From NCBI GenBank assembly GCA_036267355.1, contig DATAWG010000039.1, positions 1 through 43,577 of the forward strand: a stretch of 43,577 nt of DNA, written 5' to 3'. Of the stretch, positions 9,501-18,168 are shown one piece after another (positions within the stretch are counted from its first letter, which is position 1; each line of letters begins with the position of its first letter). This DNA comes from Pirellulales bacterium. GTDB lineage: Bacteria > Planctomycetota > Planctomycetia > Pirellulales > DATAWG01. A model generated the notes under the pieces. It saw only the letters and a list, made by a program, of their open reading frames with translations. It was not told the origin of the DNA and searched no databases. The position numbers and the translations under genes are program-made.

Positions 9501-12067
9501 GCACGCTTCGCGTCGGCAGCACGGGGGCGCTGAACGCCAGCGCCCCGAATGTCGTCGCGTTCGGAACCGCCAGCGGCGAGACTCTGAACCTCAACGGCGA
9601 AAGTGTGAGCGTCGGCGGATTGAGTTCGACATCGGCCACGGCGATCGTCGAAGCCGCCGCCTCGACACCGACCACGCTGACAATTAGCGGCATCGGGATT
9701 TTCAATTTTGCGGGAACGATCGCAAATGGCGGCAGCGGCATCCTGTCGCTCGTGAAATCCGGCACCGGCACGCAAGTTCTCAGCGGCTCCGATTCATATA
9801 CCGGCACGACCACGGTCAACGGCGGCATTTTGGAATTCGCCGCCGACGCCAACCTGCCAGCCGGCGCATCGCCGAACATCACGGTCAATAGCGGCGGGAC
9901 CGTTGCCGCGGGCTCGGCCATCGAGCAAACGTTTCTGATCCATCTCACGAGCGGATCCGCCGGCACGGTCGCCTTGGCCGCCAATAGTTCCAACAGTCTA
10001 AATTTCAGCAGCGCCGTCGGCGGAGCCAACCTGCCATCGGCCAGCCTCGGCTCGACGGGCAATTACGTCTACAGCGGCACGCTCACGCCGTACGGCTCGA
10101 ACTACCGTCTCGGCGGAGGCGGAGGACTGCTCACGTTCAATGGCCCATTGAGCGGAGCGAATTCGCTCACGGTGCAAAACGGCGGCTACGTGGCTTTGAC
10201 CGGCAGCGATTCCTATTCACTCGGTACGACGATCGCCGCCGGCACGACTCTGCTGTTCTCGTCCGATGCCGAACTGGGCGCGGACCCCACGTCGCCGTCG
10301 ACCAATATCACGCTCGACGGCGGCACGCTTGCAGCTACCTCCACGTTCGCGCTCAACTCGAATCGCGGCATCGCACTCGGCCCCACGGGCGGCACGATCG
10401 ATGTCGATAGCGTCTCGGGCAGCAATCAAAACACCACGCCAAACTCGCTCACCTATGGCGGAGTGATCGCCGATACCCAAGGCGGCGCCGGCGGCCTCAC
10501 GCTCACCGACAGCGGCACCCTCGTCATGAGCGGCGCGAACACATATTCCGGCGCCACGACGATCAGTTCCGGCACACTCCGAGCCGGCGCCGCAAACACG
10601 ATCCCGGAAAACTCGGCCCTCGTGCTCGGCCTCGGCGGCACGGTCGCGCTCAACGGCTTTTCGCAAAGCGTCGGCTCGCTGACCGGCGGCGGCATCGTGA
10701 CCAACAATAGCGCAACGTCGACGACCCTCACCGTCGGCAGCGACGGCACCAGCCCGTCGGCCTTTTACGGCCTTCTCTCCGACACGACGGCGAGCACTCC
10801 GCCGGGCGGCACGTTGGCGCTCGATAAAATTGGCAGCGGCACCCTCACGCTCACCGGCGTGAACACCTACAGCGGCGGCACGTTCGTCACCGGCGGAACC
10901 TTGGCCACCGTCTCCGGCGGCACGCTCGGCCCAGGGTTGCTTCAGATTGCCGCGCTCAACGGCGTTTCCCCGCTGGTCGAGATCGGCGCCACGCAAACCG
11001 TCGGCTATCTTATCGCTTCGTCGTCCGGAAGCGACGCGGCGCAGCTCGCCGTCGCCTCGGGTGACACACTCACTTCCACGAACGGCCTGACCGCGGCCGG
11101 CACGTTGATCGTCGGCGCCGCGGGCTCGGGCACCGGCACCATCGTCGTTGCCGCGGCGCCGACGCTCGTCTCCGGAACCAGTTTGCAAGTGAAGGCCGGC
11201 ACGCTGGAATTCAATGCCGCCAGCGGCCCGGCGGTCGTCGGCTCCGGAGTCACGGCGACCGTGGCTCCGGCCGCCACCTTGCAACTGGCCGGCAGCGTCG
11301 CAGCGTTTTCGGGCGGCCAAGTCGTCAACATCACGAACAACGGCTCGATCACCAGCGGCGGCGGGCTATCGGTCACCGGCACGAACCAAGCCGTCGGCAC
11401 GATCACGGGCACGGCCACCACTTCCGGCGGTGCGACCAGCTACAGCGGCGACACGATTGTTGGCCCCGGCGCTAGCCTCACCGCCACTCAGATTCTGCAA
11501 AACTCGCTTTCGATCGGCGCCGGCGCCACGGTGACAATCAGCCCCGCCGGCGCCGCCGCATCGCAATCCACGGAAAGCCCCGCCGGTGCGCCCGATTCGG
11601 CAGCGGCCAGTAGCTCGCCGACCGTGCCCGTTTCGCAGCAAATCGGTCAGCTTCAGCAGCGGATCATCGCGCTGGAGCAATTGGAATCGGCCGATTCCGC
11701 CGTGTCGGTAAGCCTGCTCGATGCATCGTTGGCGGCGGCAATCGGTTCGGCTGCGGCGGGCGATAATTCGGCGGCCGCCAATCCGGCCAATGCTTCGACA
11801 TCCGCCGCCGACATCGCCGCCGACATCGCCGCCGACATCGCGACGCTCGTGAGCGACGAAAACATCTTGCTGGCCAGCGAGGATTTGCCGCCGGTTAGCG
11901 CGAGCCAATTGGCCGACGCATTTTCCTCGGCTAGCGCATCGGCGGCGCCATCCGCGGTGCCGGAACCCTCGGGCCTGCTCTTGGCTGTTCTGGGCATCGG
12001 CGTTGCCGCCGGTTGCATCCTCCGCCGAAAGGTATTTGCACCGGCTCGAAGTATCTCGAAGGCTTAG
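6536..12067 (+). CDS. Secreted trypsin-like protease domain / autotransporter-type beta-repeat / PEP-CTERM protein
   Basis: About 1843 residues from GTG 6536. HPFRWLIR then LALTAAIAPLLL and an ARA cleavage site form a compact signal peptide, and GGAG lies about 10 bases before the GTG. The in-frame ATG at 6383 would place 51 arginine-rich residues first. A trypsin-like (S1) domain follows, with GWAITASHV (His71), GEPDLQLVQL (Asp106) and YDSGGGVF (Ser274), so the triad looks complete. From about residue 340 come glycine-, serine- and threonine-rich beta repeats. At least six fit the autotransporter-associated pattern, for example KSGNGLLTLASANSYSGTTT near 850, with others near 963, 1071, 1210, 1320 and 1428. 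A short helical Ala/Gln-rich stretch precedes the PEP-CTERM tail (VPEPSG, hydrophobic segment, ILRRK; residues 1808-1843). It is presumably exported and sorted by an exosortase encoded elsewhere. Confidence 0.88.
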   Translation: MHPFRWLIRLALTAAIAPLLLSEQARALVVEGGSTINTTSAGFNSIFYNVGRVGSSSTVYLGDGWAITASHVSVSIPTAVATFDFPGGTSQSYQVVNHVYLPGEPDLQLVQLAQAPPLPSIYQNIATTTPAAGSVVAMVGTGYRNGGALYWNNANSSSSGVLMLGATSTSPSGGTPNDISSDAFWTTKNNSYPAGTYQDAGFAWGGGGAPQWGESIVTFTGVPIGNTTTFGTTFYNPVYDPPSSAAWDSSQLPVVTAEVAAIGSNMAQVATYDSGGGVFSNSGSGWNLAGILVDLEDIGQDRGTSSPPANAAYGDLSFAVDLSQYATAIQTVVNSTATWSGVTGPGATSNSWDTATADWTNAGKNGSTSFSSSGAGNAIFGDTNAQYAMRLNLSLASSPAPFGAQTVTVQSGVTANSITFTNTGAANGGADYWFANASGNSTGIGGSTGLNIGGNGGIGGAVYLTSANSFTGPVSVFVGRLNLQNGSALGNTSSVSVFSGADLELQTSGSPTTFGIMESGTTGISLNISGSGIAGAGAIANLIGNNTYAGPIVLGSSATIGSDSTASGDQLTLTGGINTQGLTLTFAGPGATTIAGAVTGGGTLIKTGSGALTLNFGASGAPTTNLVASSTSLSVSGGAIDLVGGSASNTSYSQTFSSLAINSGASSIQLTANANDPLLLSLGNTISRAPGGTISLGLPGGAQSATNGITTTATNQASSILGGWATVGQTDWATIVGGQVVGLSTQPTNYTNDAWAAGNNTTVTVSSNPPSSSTTNSLRFSSAAADTITLSGTNGIISGGILVTPAVAGFTDTISGGTLEGAAGADLVVIQNNTAGGLAIGSTIANNGSATGLTKSGNGLLTLASANSYSGTTTLNAGTLAINNAAALGTGPFVVNGGTLDNRSGNLVTTTNPETWSGSFAFQGSAALSQTTGAITLATTPTIMLAGSANALSIGGNIGGSYGLAIAGSGTLALGGSNTFTGGITINGGTLRVGSTGALNASAPNVVAFGTASGETLNLNGESVSVGGLSSTSATAIVEAAASTPTTLTISGIGIFNFAGTIANGGSGILSLVKSGTGTQVLSGSDSYTGTTTVNGGILEFAADANLPAGASPNITVNSGGTVAAGSAIEQTFLIHLTSGSAGTVALAANSSNSLNFSSAVGGANLPSASLGSTGNYVYSGTLTPYGSNYRLGGGGGLLTFNGPLSGANSLTVQNGGYVALTGSDSYSLGTTIAAGTTLLFSSDAELGADPTSPSTNITLDGGTLAATSTFALNSNRGIALGPTGGTIDVDSVSGSNQNTTPNSLTYGGVIADTQGGAGGLTLTDSGTLVMSGANTYSGATTISSGTLRAGAANTIPENSALVLGLGGTVALNGFSQSVGSLTGGGIVTNNSATSTTLTVGSDGTSPSAFYGLLSDTTASTPPGGTLALDKIGSGTLTLTGVNTYSGGTFVTGGTLATVSGGTLGPGLLQIAALNGVSPLVEIGATQTVGYLIASSSGSDAAQLAVASGDTLTSTNGLTAAGTLIVGAAGSGTGTIVVAAAPTLVSGTSLQVKAGTLEFNAASGPAVVGSGVTATVAPAATLQLAGSVAAFSGGQVVNITNNGSITSGGGLSVTGTNQAVGTITGTATTSGGATSYSGDTIVGPGASLTATQILQNSLSIGAGATVTISPAGAAASQSTESPAGAPDSAAASSSPTVPVSQQIGQLQQRIIALEQLESADSAVSVSLLDASLAAAIGSAAAGDNSAAANPANASTSAADIAADIAADIATLVSDENILLASEDLPPVSASQLADAFSSASASAAPSAVPEPSGLLLAVLGIGVAAGCILRRKVFAPARSISKA

Positions 12068-12106
12068 GCAGCACGCGTGCCGCTGCACGCTTGTCGAGCG
12101 ACTCGT

Positions 12107-12164
12107 TAGCCCGCAGCGCTAGCAAGGGAAGATTGGCACTCTCCCTGGCTAGCGCTGCGGGCTA
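12107..12164. terminator. TAGCCCGCAGCG inverted repeat, likely terminator of the giant gene
   Basis: Arms 12107-12129 and 12142-12164 pair over 23 bases with one mismatch (core TAGCCCGCAGCGCTAGC), with a 12-base loop. A smaller hairpin lies just before it (GCGTGC...GCACGC, 12076-12090). It begins 40 bases after the stop codon of the PEP-CTERM gene and has no T tract. It is related to the TAGCCCGAAGCG family at 26935-27175 and 39727-39796. Confidence 0.55.
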
Positions 12165-12261
12165 TCGCCGCAGGTGATCGCCGAAACAACAACGCCGTTT
12201 GCACAGAGGCAAATCGCCGACAGGTCGGTGCGTCGCACGGCCGTACTGCCGCAGCGGATTC

Positions 12262-12290
12262 TTGTTTACGCATCTTGGGCTACTTATAAT
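12262..12290 (+). promoter_or_regulatory. Putative sigma-70-type promoter
   Basis: TTGTTT (12262-12267), a 17-base spacer and a perfect TATAAT (12285-12290). It lies about 80 bases before ATG 12370. If used, it excludes the more upstream in-frame start at 12199 of the next gene. Confidence 0.5.
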
Positions 12291-12369
12291 GCCCGCCGGG
12301 TTATTATGTTGGCGGGGCCCTTCGGCGTTCGCGCTCTTTCGCCGTCCATTCTTTTGCAGGGAATCTGTC

Positions 12370-14595
12370 ATGACTTATCGACCGGGATTCAATCGCGGTG
12401 GCAAAACGCATCTCGGGCGGATCATGATGGTCGCCCTTGTGGTCGGGCTGTTTCAAAGTGCCGCATTCGCCGCCGACGCGCCGCCGAAATTCGGCAATGC
12501 GCTCGATTGGGTGCCGGCCGACGCAGCCGTGTTCAGTTCGACGATGCGGCTGAAAGAACAGGTGGAAATCGTCGCCAATAGCAAAGCCTGGGCGAAGTTC
12601 AAAGAGATTCCAGTCATACAAGAATCCTGGTCGATGCTGCAGCTCTACTACAGCATGGGGGCGACCGAATTCAATCAGACCCTTCAAAAGCCCGAAAATC
12701 AGCAATTGATCGACATGCTGCTGGATCTGTTTTCCAACGAGATCAGTTGGTACGCCGATCAGCAAACGATCGACTTGATCGGCCTCGCGGAAGATAGCTA
12801 CAACGCAGCCGCCTACAATCCGTCGGCCTTCGAGCCGCATGGCGGCGCCAATTCAGAACAAGCTCCCAAGGCAATGGTGCGGGCGATCATCAACAAGCTG
12901 TCGGCGCATCTCGACAAGCTGAAGATTCCGACGATCGTTTTGGCGTTCAAGCACTCCGATGCCGCTCGCGTCAAAACCCAGTTGGCACGGCTAGAAAAGG
13001 CGGTGAACGACGCGATCGCCGCGGAGCCGAATTCGGATCTGAAGGGCCGCTTTCAACGATCGAAGATCGGCGGCGACGATTATCTAACCCTGAAGCTCGA
13101 CGGCAAGATGGTCCCCTGGAATGAAGCTCTTTCCCAGGCCAAAGACTACGAAGAAAAGCCGGGGCAGCTCAAGCAAATCGTCGACCGGCTGAAACAACTC
13201 GAAATGATGATCAGCATCGGCGTTCGCGGCGACTATTTGCTGATTGCCCTCACCCCCTCGGCCGCTCCCTTGGCGGCGTTGGGCAGCGGGCCGCGGATGG
13301 TCGAGCGCGAGGAATTCCAGCCGCTTTACAAACTGGCCGACAAACGGTTGGTCGGGATCGGATTCGAATCCAAGGAAGCGGCGATCGCCATGGGCAGCCA
13401 CGATTCGCTCGATAATCTCATGCAGATGGCGTTGGGCGCGGCATCGGCCTCGGGAATGGCGGCCGACGTGCAGGCGCGGCTTCGCTCCGATCTAACGTCG
13501 CTCAAGAAGGATCTGCGCTCGCTGATGCCCGCTCCCGGCGCATCGCTTTCCAGTTCGGTGCTCACCGAGCGCGGCTACGATTGCTACGCCTATAGTTGGG
13601 CGGTCAACCCACGGCTCGACGGCTCGAAGCCGCTCGACATCATGGAGCATCTTGGCGGAACGCCGCTGGTGGCGATTCTCGGGCGAACGAAAACGCTGCC
13701 GGAAGATTATCCGATGTCGGTTAAATGGCTGACGAAGGCGCAAAGCTACTTCGAGGAATTGGCGCTGCCGACACTGACGACGGAACAGAAACGCGAATAT
13801 CACGAGTGGATGGAGTTTGCCAAGCCGCTTCTCGCACGGCTGAACAACGCCAACATCGCGATGCTCCAACCGGCGCTTGCCGACGGCCAGCACGCGTTCG
13901 TCTGGGACGCCAAGATCATCAGCCGGCGCTGGTTCAACGGAATGCCGCAGGATTCGGTGCTGCCGATGTTCGAGCCCGCGCTGGTCTGGGGCGTTAGCGA
14001 TGCCGATTTGTTGAAAAAGGGAATTGGCGAATATCGCGCCGTGGCCGACGAGATCGTGGCGAAAATCAAGCAGAAGGAACCAAATGCGTTGGCTCCGGGC
14101 TTCAAGATTCCCGACGCGCAGGTGCGCGAAGTCCGCTCTGGCACGATCTATTCCTACCCGCTCCCGCGAGAGTTGGGCGTCGATGGCCAACTGGCGCCCG
14201 GCGCCGGGCTTGGCAAGCATGTTGCCGTGTTGACCCTATCGCCGGAGCACACCGCCGAGCTCTTGAGCCCGACGCCGTTCGAGGCCGAGGGGCCGGCCGG
14301 AGATATGAAACGGCCGCTGGCGAGCGCTTCGTTCGTCGATTGCGCAGGGCTCGTCGAAGCCAGCACGCCGTGGATCGAATATGTCGTGCGGCTGGTGTAT
14401 GCGAAAACGCATGAAGGGGAGGGAGCCAGCTTGAAGTTCGACAAGAACGAACCCGAACAGCTAAAGAAGACGCTCGCTCAAGTTCGCAGCGGGCTCGAAA
14501 TCCTGAAGGTGCTGCGCACGGTCTCCAGCGCCACGTATGTCGAGGGGAAGGCGGTCGTCACGCACACCGAGGTGCACATCCGCGACCTGCCATGA
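12370..14595 (+). CDS. Secreted protein of unknown function, large
   Basis: 741 residues from ATG 12370, which follows a GCAGGGAAT ribosome binding site and the promoter at 12262-12290. The N-terminus is a Sec signal: basic residues to about 18, then MMVALVVGLFQSAAFA and a cut before ADAPP. The mature protein begins with DWVPADAAVFSSTMRL. It alternates helical lysine-rich parts with strands such as IPTIVLAFKHSDAARVKTQL and MMISIGVRGDYLLIALTPSA. This layout recalls DUF3352-type exported proteins, but the match is weak and no function is claimed. No membrane anchor follows the signal. The last 135 bases overlap the 3' end of the glycosyltransferase gene on the other strand. Confidence 0.82.
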   Translation: MTYRPGFNRGGKTHLGRIMMVALVVGLFQSAAFAADAPPKFGNALDWVPADAAVFSSTMRLKEQVEIVANSKAWAKFKEIPVIQESWSMLQLYYSMGATEFNQTLQKPENQQLIDMLLDLFSNEISWYADQQTIDLIGLAEDSYNAAAYNPSAFEPHGGANSEQAPKAMVRAIINKLSAHLDKLKIPTIVLAFKHSDAARVKTQLARLEKAVNDAIAAEPNSDLKGRFQRSKIGGDDYLTLKLDGKMVPWNEALSQAKDYEEKPGQLKQIVDRLKQLEMMISIGVRGDYLLIALTPSAAPLAALGSGPRMVEREEFQPLYKLADKRLVGIGFESKEAAIAMGSHDSLDNLMQMALGAASASGMAADVQARLRSDLTSLKKDLRSLMPAPGASLSSSVLTERGYDCYAYSWAVNPRLDGSKPLDIMEHLGGTPLVAILGRTKTLPEDYPMSVKWLTKAQSYFEELALPTLTTEQKREYHEWMEFAKPLLARLNNANIAMLQPALADGQHAFVWDAKIISRRWFNGMPQDSVLPMFEPALVWGVSDADLLKKGIGEYRAVADEIVAKIKQKEPNALAPGFKIPDAQVREVRSGTIYSYPLPRELGVDGQLAPGAGLGKHVAVLTLSPEHTAELLSPTPFEAEGPAGDMKRPLASASFVDCAGLVEASTPWIEYVVRLVYAKTHEGEGASLKFDKNEPEQLKKTLAQVRSGLEILKVLRTVSSATYVEGKAVVTHTEVHIRDLP

Positions 14596-15777
14596 TTCGC
14601 GCGCCGTCGCTGCGCATTCGGCCCGAATTGCCGCGCTGGGCGCCTCGAGCCATTCCAACACCACGTTGCGAAACGCCTCGGCGAACCGTTCGCGGGTGAA
14701 ATACGTGCGGGCTCGCTGCCACGCGGCGCGGCTCCGCTGCCGCAGTTCGATGGGGCTGCATTCGGCGTGTGCCCGCACCTCCCGGCGGATCTCGGCGATC
14801 GTATTGTGCTTGAGTTCGACGCCGAAATCGTCCATATCGATTCCGGTCTCCCGGCTCACGATCGGGATCAGCCCGGCATGCAACCCGACGATCACCGACC
14901 CGGCCGATCCTTCGGAGCACGACGGGTAAACCATCGCCGACACCCCGCGCACCAGCGCGGCGAATTCCGGCGCGGTGACGTCGATCCAACCGAGCGTGCG
15001 AATGTTTGGGGTCTCGTAAAGTTCGCGGTGGTAGAAATTGTTGAAATCGGGCTCTGCATCGACCGGCCCGGCAACGACGAGCTCGAATTCCGGCATGCCG
15101 GCGAACGCTTCCAGCACCAGGTCCAAGCCTTTGTGAACCATCCCGGTGCTCCCCAGCCACAGAAAGCGGCGGCTCGTGCGCTGGAAATCCTTCGCATCGT
15201 CCCAATTGAATTGCGCTGCCGGCGAAGGCGGAATCGGATAGACGGGCTTGCCGGCATAGGACAGCGTGTCGGCCGTCATCTGATTGCCGAGCACCGTGAC
15301 GCAATCGGCCAATTCGACGGCGCAACCGGTCGGCGATTGCCGGCGCGGTTCGAGCACGACGCCCCGACGGCGAAACAAATCGGCAAGCCGCTGCATTTCG
15401 GCCAGATTCTGAAATAGCCAGTGTTTGCCGGTGGCATGCAAAAGCTTCACGCAGCTCTCGCCCGCCAGCGGCGCGAGGCGCGGCATATTGCAGCCGATGT
15501 CGATCAAAAATCGATACGGCCGCCGCGGAACAAATCGTCGATCGAACCAATCGATCACGTCGATGCCATAGCCCAATTCCAAGAATGTCTGGCCTATTTG
15601 GCGGGATTCCCAGCAATTGGAGTGGGTTGACGTCGGCTCGGAATGCGTGAACGAACCGGTGAGATACGAAAGCAGCACATGCCCGATCGGCGGCTTCTTC
15701 GGTCGAAGCGAAACGACGGCGGGCAATCCGAGCCGACGCCGCGCTTTGAGTTTCAACTTGAGCAACCGGGGATGCAT
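14461..15777 (-). CDS. Family 4-like glycosyltransferase
   Basis: Predicted retaining GT-B glycosyltransferase that uses a nucleotide sugar to build a surface glycan. 438 residues from ATG 15777 (MHPRLLKLKLKARRR). GT4 hallmarks in the C-terminal half are FLWLGSTGMVHKGLDLVLEA, FELVVAGPV, IRTLGWIDV and the donor-binding segment MVYPSCSEGSAGSVIVGLHA with the EX7-type acidic region. The N-terminal half has IGQTFLELGYGIDVIDWFD. The same frame stays open to 16263, but that part is a shadow of the methyltransferase gene. It lies 37 bases after the methyltransferase, so the two are probably one operon. The last 45 codons run antisense into the upstream secreted-protein gene and may be a poorly conserved extension. 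Confidence 0.85.
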   Translation of the reverse strand: MHPRLLKLKLKARRRLGLPAVVSLRPKKPPIGHVLLSYLTGSFTHSEPTSTHSNCWESRQIGQTFLELGYGIDVIDWFDRRFVPRRPYRFLIDIGCNMPRLAPLAGESCVKLLHATGKHWLFQNLAEMQRLADLFRRRGVVLEPRRQSPTGCAVELADCVTVLGNQMTADTLSYAGKPVYPIPPSPAAQFNWDDAKDFQRTSRRFLWLGSTGMVHKGLDLVLEAFAGMPEFELVVAGPVDAEPDFNNFYHRELYETPNIRTLGWIDVTAPEFAALVRGVSAMVYPSCSEGSAGSVIVGLHAGLIPIVSRETGIDMDDFGVELKHNTIAEIRREVRAHAECSPIELRQRSRAAWQRARTYFTRERFAEAFRNVVLEWLEAPSAAIRAECAATARESWQVADVHLGVRDDRLPLDIRGAGDRAQHLQDFEPAANLSERLL

Positions 15778-15814
15778 GGAATTTCCGTTTCTGTCGTTGC
15801 GCCGAGCGCGGCCA

Positions 15815-16600
15815 TTACTTTTTACGGAACAGATAGTTGGGGTTTTTTGCGACCGTCTCGTAGCGCCCCGAATCCAAGATTTCGCGCACCACCCGGCACA
15901 CCTCCCAGGGCGAGCCATCGGCCGAATCGTCGAGCAGCATGAAACCGCGGCGCTCCAAATAGCGATCGCAATTCTCGAAGTCGCGTTTGGCGAATTCGTA
16001 GGAATGGTTGCCGTCGATGTAGCAGAAGCTGATCGGGCCGCCGAGCTGAATTTCCCGGTCGAAGACGTCGTGCCGTTTTTCTTCGGCCGTCCAAGCGGCG
16101 AAAAATTCGTCCGACAAAAGCTCGATCGTCCAGGGCAGATCGTGGCCGCTGAACGTGCGGACATTTTGCAGAAACGCTGCTTTGACCAGCTTGCGATAAT
16201 CGGCATGCGAGACGGTCGGCGAATCGGCCAACTGTTTGGCTTCATCTCCGGGCCGCAATTCAAAAATCCAGCGGTCGCAGGTGATCAACCGGTTGGCGGC
16301 GCCGTGCCGCTGTTTCAAGTAGCCGATCACATTTGCCGACAATCCCGCGAACGAACCAATCTCGACGATCGGCGAACCGCTCGGAAGATTGCGGATCGCA
16401 AAATCCATGCTGTAGACATTCCCGCGGGCAAGCATTCCGGGGTTGGCCCAAGTCAGCCAGGTGAGATACTCGGACCAGAATTTTTCGACCGGCGGCCTTC
16501 GCTGCCCAATCTTGGCAACCTCGGCGGCCAGATGCTCGGCAATGCCGCGGATGCCGTGGGCCCGATAAAGGTTCTTGAATTTCGTGGTCGGGCTCGCCAT
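15815..16600 (-). CDS. Class I SAM-dependent methyltransferase (Methyltransf_24-like)
   Basis: 261 residues. The SAM-binding motif I is seen as IVEIGSFAGLSANVI at about 78-92, then an acidic residue after strand 2 (LITCDRWIF). FCYIDGNHSYEFAKRDFENC is the typical post-motif strand with DGNHSYE of methyltransferases often found in O-antigen and capsule loci, and RRGFMLLDD follows. A good ribosome binding site, AGGGAGA, precedes ATG on the minus strand. It is the first gene of a pair with the glycosyltransferase, so a role in methylating a surface sugar is likely, but the acceptor is unknown. Confidence 0.87.
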   Translation of the reverse strand: MASPTTKFKNLYRAHGIRGIAEHLAAEVAKIGQRRPPVEKFWSEYLTWLTWANPGMLARGNVYSMDFAIRNLPSGSPIVEIGSFAGLSANVIGYLKQRHGAANRLITCDRWIFELRPGDEAKQLADSPTVSHADYRKLVKAAFLQNVRTFSGHDLPWTIELLSDEFFAAWTAEEKRHDVFDREIQLGGPISFCYIDGNHSYEFAKRDFENCDRYLERRGFMLLDDSADGSPWEVCRVVREILDSGRYETVAKNPNYLFRKK

Positions 16601-16852
16601 TCGATCTCCCTATTGAATTCCGCGGCCACGCGTCGCGGTCGGCGAAATGTGCCATCCAACTGCACGCGCGGGACGGCTAGCTCGTAGCACGGCGGGGGGA
16701 GTGTACCTAATGTCGAGGTTGGAGACAGCCCCGGTTTTTAAGCTCATCGCCGGCGATTCGTCAGCGCGATTTCGCGAGAATACGCATTTGCAAGCACGGC
16801 GGCACGAGACACCGCCCTGGCCGCTGCCTCCAACGCGCATTATGATGCTGGC

Positions 16853-18127
16853 ATGGCGCCCAAAACTGCCGAGGATCGACGCGCGTTGGAAACGCTGGAG
16901 CCCCGCGCGCTTGGCCGGCACCAACTGCGGCGGTTGAACGAACTGCTCGACCGAATCCTGCCGGAAAATCGCTTTTATTCGGAAAAACTGGGCGAAATCC
17001 AGCGCCCGGTCCGATCGCTGGATGAATTGGCCGCCTGGCCCTTTACCTACAAAACCGATCTGCTCGGCTCACACCACGAACACGATCTGGCCGTCAACCG
17101 CACTTGGCCGGTCGATCGCTATTCGCGGCTGCATCGGACCTCGGGCACGCATGGCCGCCCGCTGGTGGTGCTCGACACGGCCGAGGATTGGCAATGGTGG
17201 ATCGAATGCTGGCAATTCGTGTTGGATGCGGCGGAGGTGACGCCGCAGGATGTCGTGCTGATGGCATTTTCGTTTGGTCCGTTCGTCGGCTTTTGGAGCG
17301 CGTACGACGCCCTGGCCGAACGCGGCTGCTTGCTGATACCCACCGGCGGCGTTTCGACACTGGGCCGCTTGGAGCTTGCCCGAACGAGCCAGGCGACCGT
17401 TATCTGCTGCACCCCCAGCTACGCATTGCACATGGCGGAAGTGGCGGCCGACAATAAGTTCGACGTGGCGGGCATGGGCGTGCGCCGGATCATCGTGGCC
17501 GGCGAGCCGGGTGGCTCGGTGCCCGCCGTCCGAAATCGGATCGAAGAAGCGTGGGGGGCCAAATTGCTCGATCATTGCGGCGCTACGGAAGTGGGCCCGT
17601 GGGGCTACGGCGATCTGGCCGGCACGGGCGTGAGCGTCAACGAAAGCGAATTCATCGCCGAGTTTCTCTCCGTCGCAACCGGCACTCCGGCGGCCGAGGG
17701 GGAACTCGCCGAATTGGTGCTCACCGCCCTAGGGCGATTCGGCAGCCCCGCGATCCGCTATCGAACGGGCGACCTTGTGCGGCCGGTTTGGCATGGCGAA
17801 GGACCAAGCCGATTCGTGCGCCTGGACGGAGGCATCCTGGGCCGCACCGACGACATGCTGGTCGTTCGCGGCGTGAATATCTTTCCCAGTTCCATCGAGC
17901 AGATCGTCCGCAGCTTTCCGGAAGTCGTCGAGTTTCGAGCGATCGTCTACAAAGCTGCCCAACTGGACCAGCTTCGGCTCGAGGTCGAAGATCGCTCGAA
18001 CGATCCGGCGCGGATCGCCCAAGAATTGCAATTGCGATTGGGCATGAGCGTGGAAGTGCAGCCGGTGCCGCTCGGATCGCTGCCGCGGTTCGAGGGAAAA
18101 GGAAAGCGATTCATCGATCGGAGATAA
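16853..18127 (+). CDS. PaaK/CapK-like adenylate-forming enzyme
   Basis: 424 residues of the phenylacetate-CoA ligase (PaaK) branch of acyl-adenylate enzymes. Motifs in order: LHRTSGTHGRP (ATP-binding loop, about 94-104), FSFGPFVGFWSAYDAL, LDHCGATEVG (about 240), IRYRTGDLV (about 300) and GRTDDMLVVRGVNIFPSSIE (hinge, about 330-349), ending with the C-terminal lysine region GKGKRFIDRR. It is divergent from the methyltransferase-glycosyltransferase pair. Homologues called CapK occur in polysaccharide clusters with unknown substrate; no phenylacetate pathway genes are nearby, so the name paaK is not used. No Shine-Dalgarno is seen; TATGAT at 16841-16846 is only 6 bases before ATG, compatible with a leaderless message. 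Confidence 0.87.
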   Translation: MAPKTAEDRRALETLEPRALGRHQLRRLNELLDRILPENRFYSEKLGEIQRPVRSLDELAAWPFTYKTDLLGSHHEHDLAVNRTWPVDRYSRLHRTSGTHGRPLVVLDTAEDWQWWIECWQFVLDAAEVTPQDVVLMAFSFGPFVGFWSAYDALAERGCLLIPTGGVSTLGRLELARTSQATVICCTPSYALHMAEVAADNKFDVAGMGVRRIIVAGEPGGSVPAVRNRIEEAWGAKLLDHCGATEVGPWGYGDLAGTGVSVNESEFIAEFLSVATGTPAAEGELAELVLTALGRFGSPAIRYRTGDLVRPVWHGEGPSRFVRLDGGILGRTDDMLVVRGVNIFPSSIEQIVRSFPEVVEFRAIVYKAAQLDQLRLEVEDRSNDPARIAQELQLRLGMSVEVQPVPLGSLPRFEGKGKRFIDRR

Positions 18128-18168
18128 GGATTAATCAACGCGGCGGTTGTTGAGCCGCTCGGTGCGTC

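Noticed and set aside
15778-16263. Glycosyltransferase frame extended upstream to make a 600-residue protein
   Set aside because: The extension is a shadow of the methyltransferase gene in another frame, with no family similarity; MHPRLLK at 15777 is the natural start.
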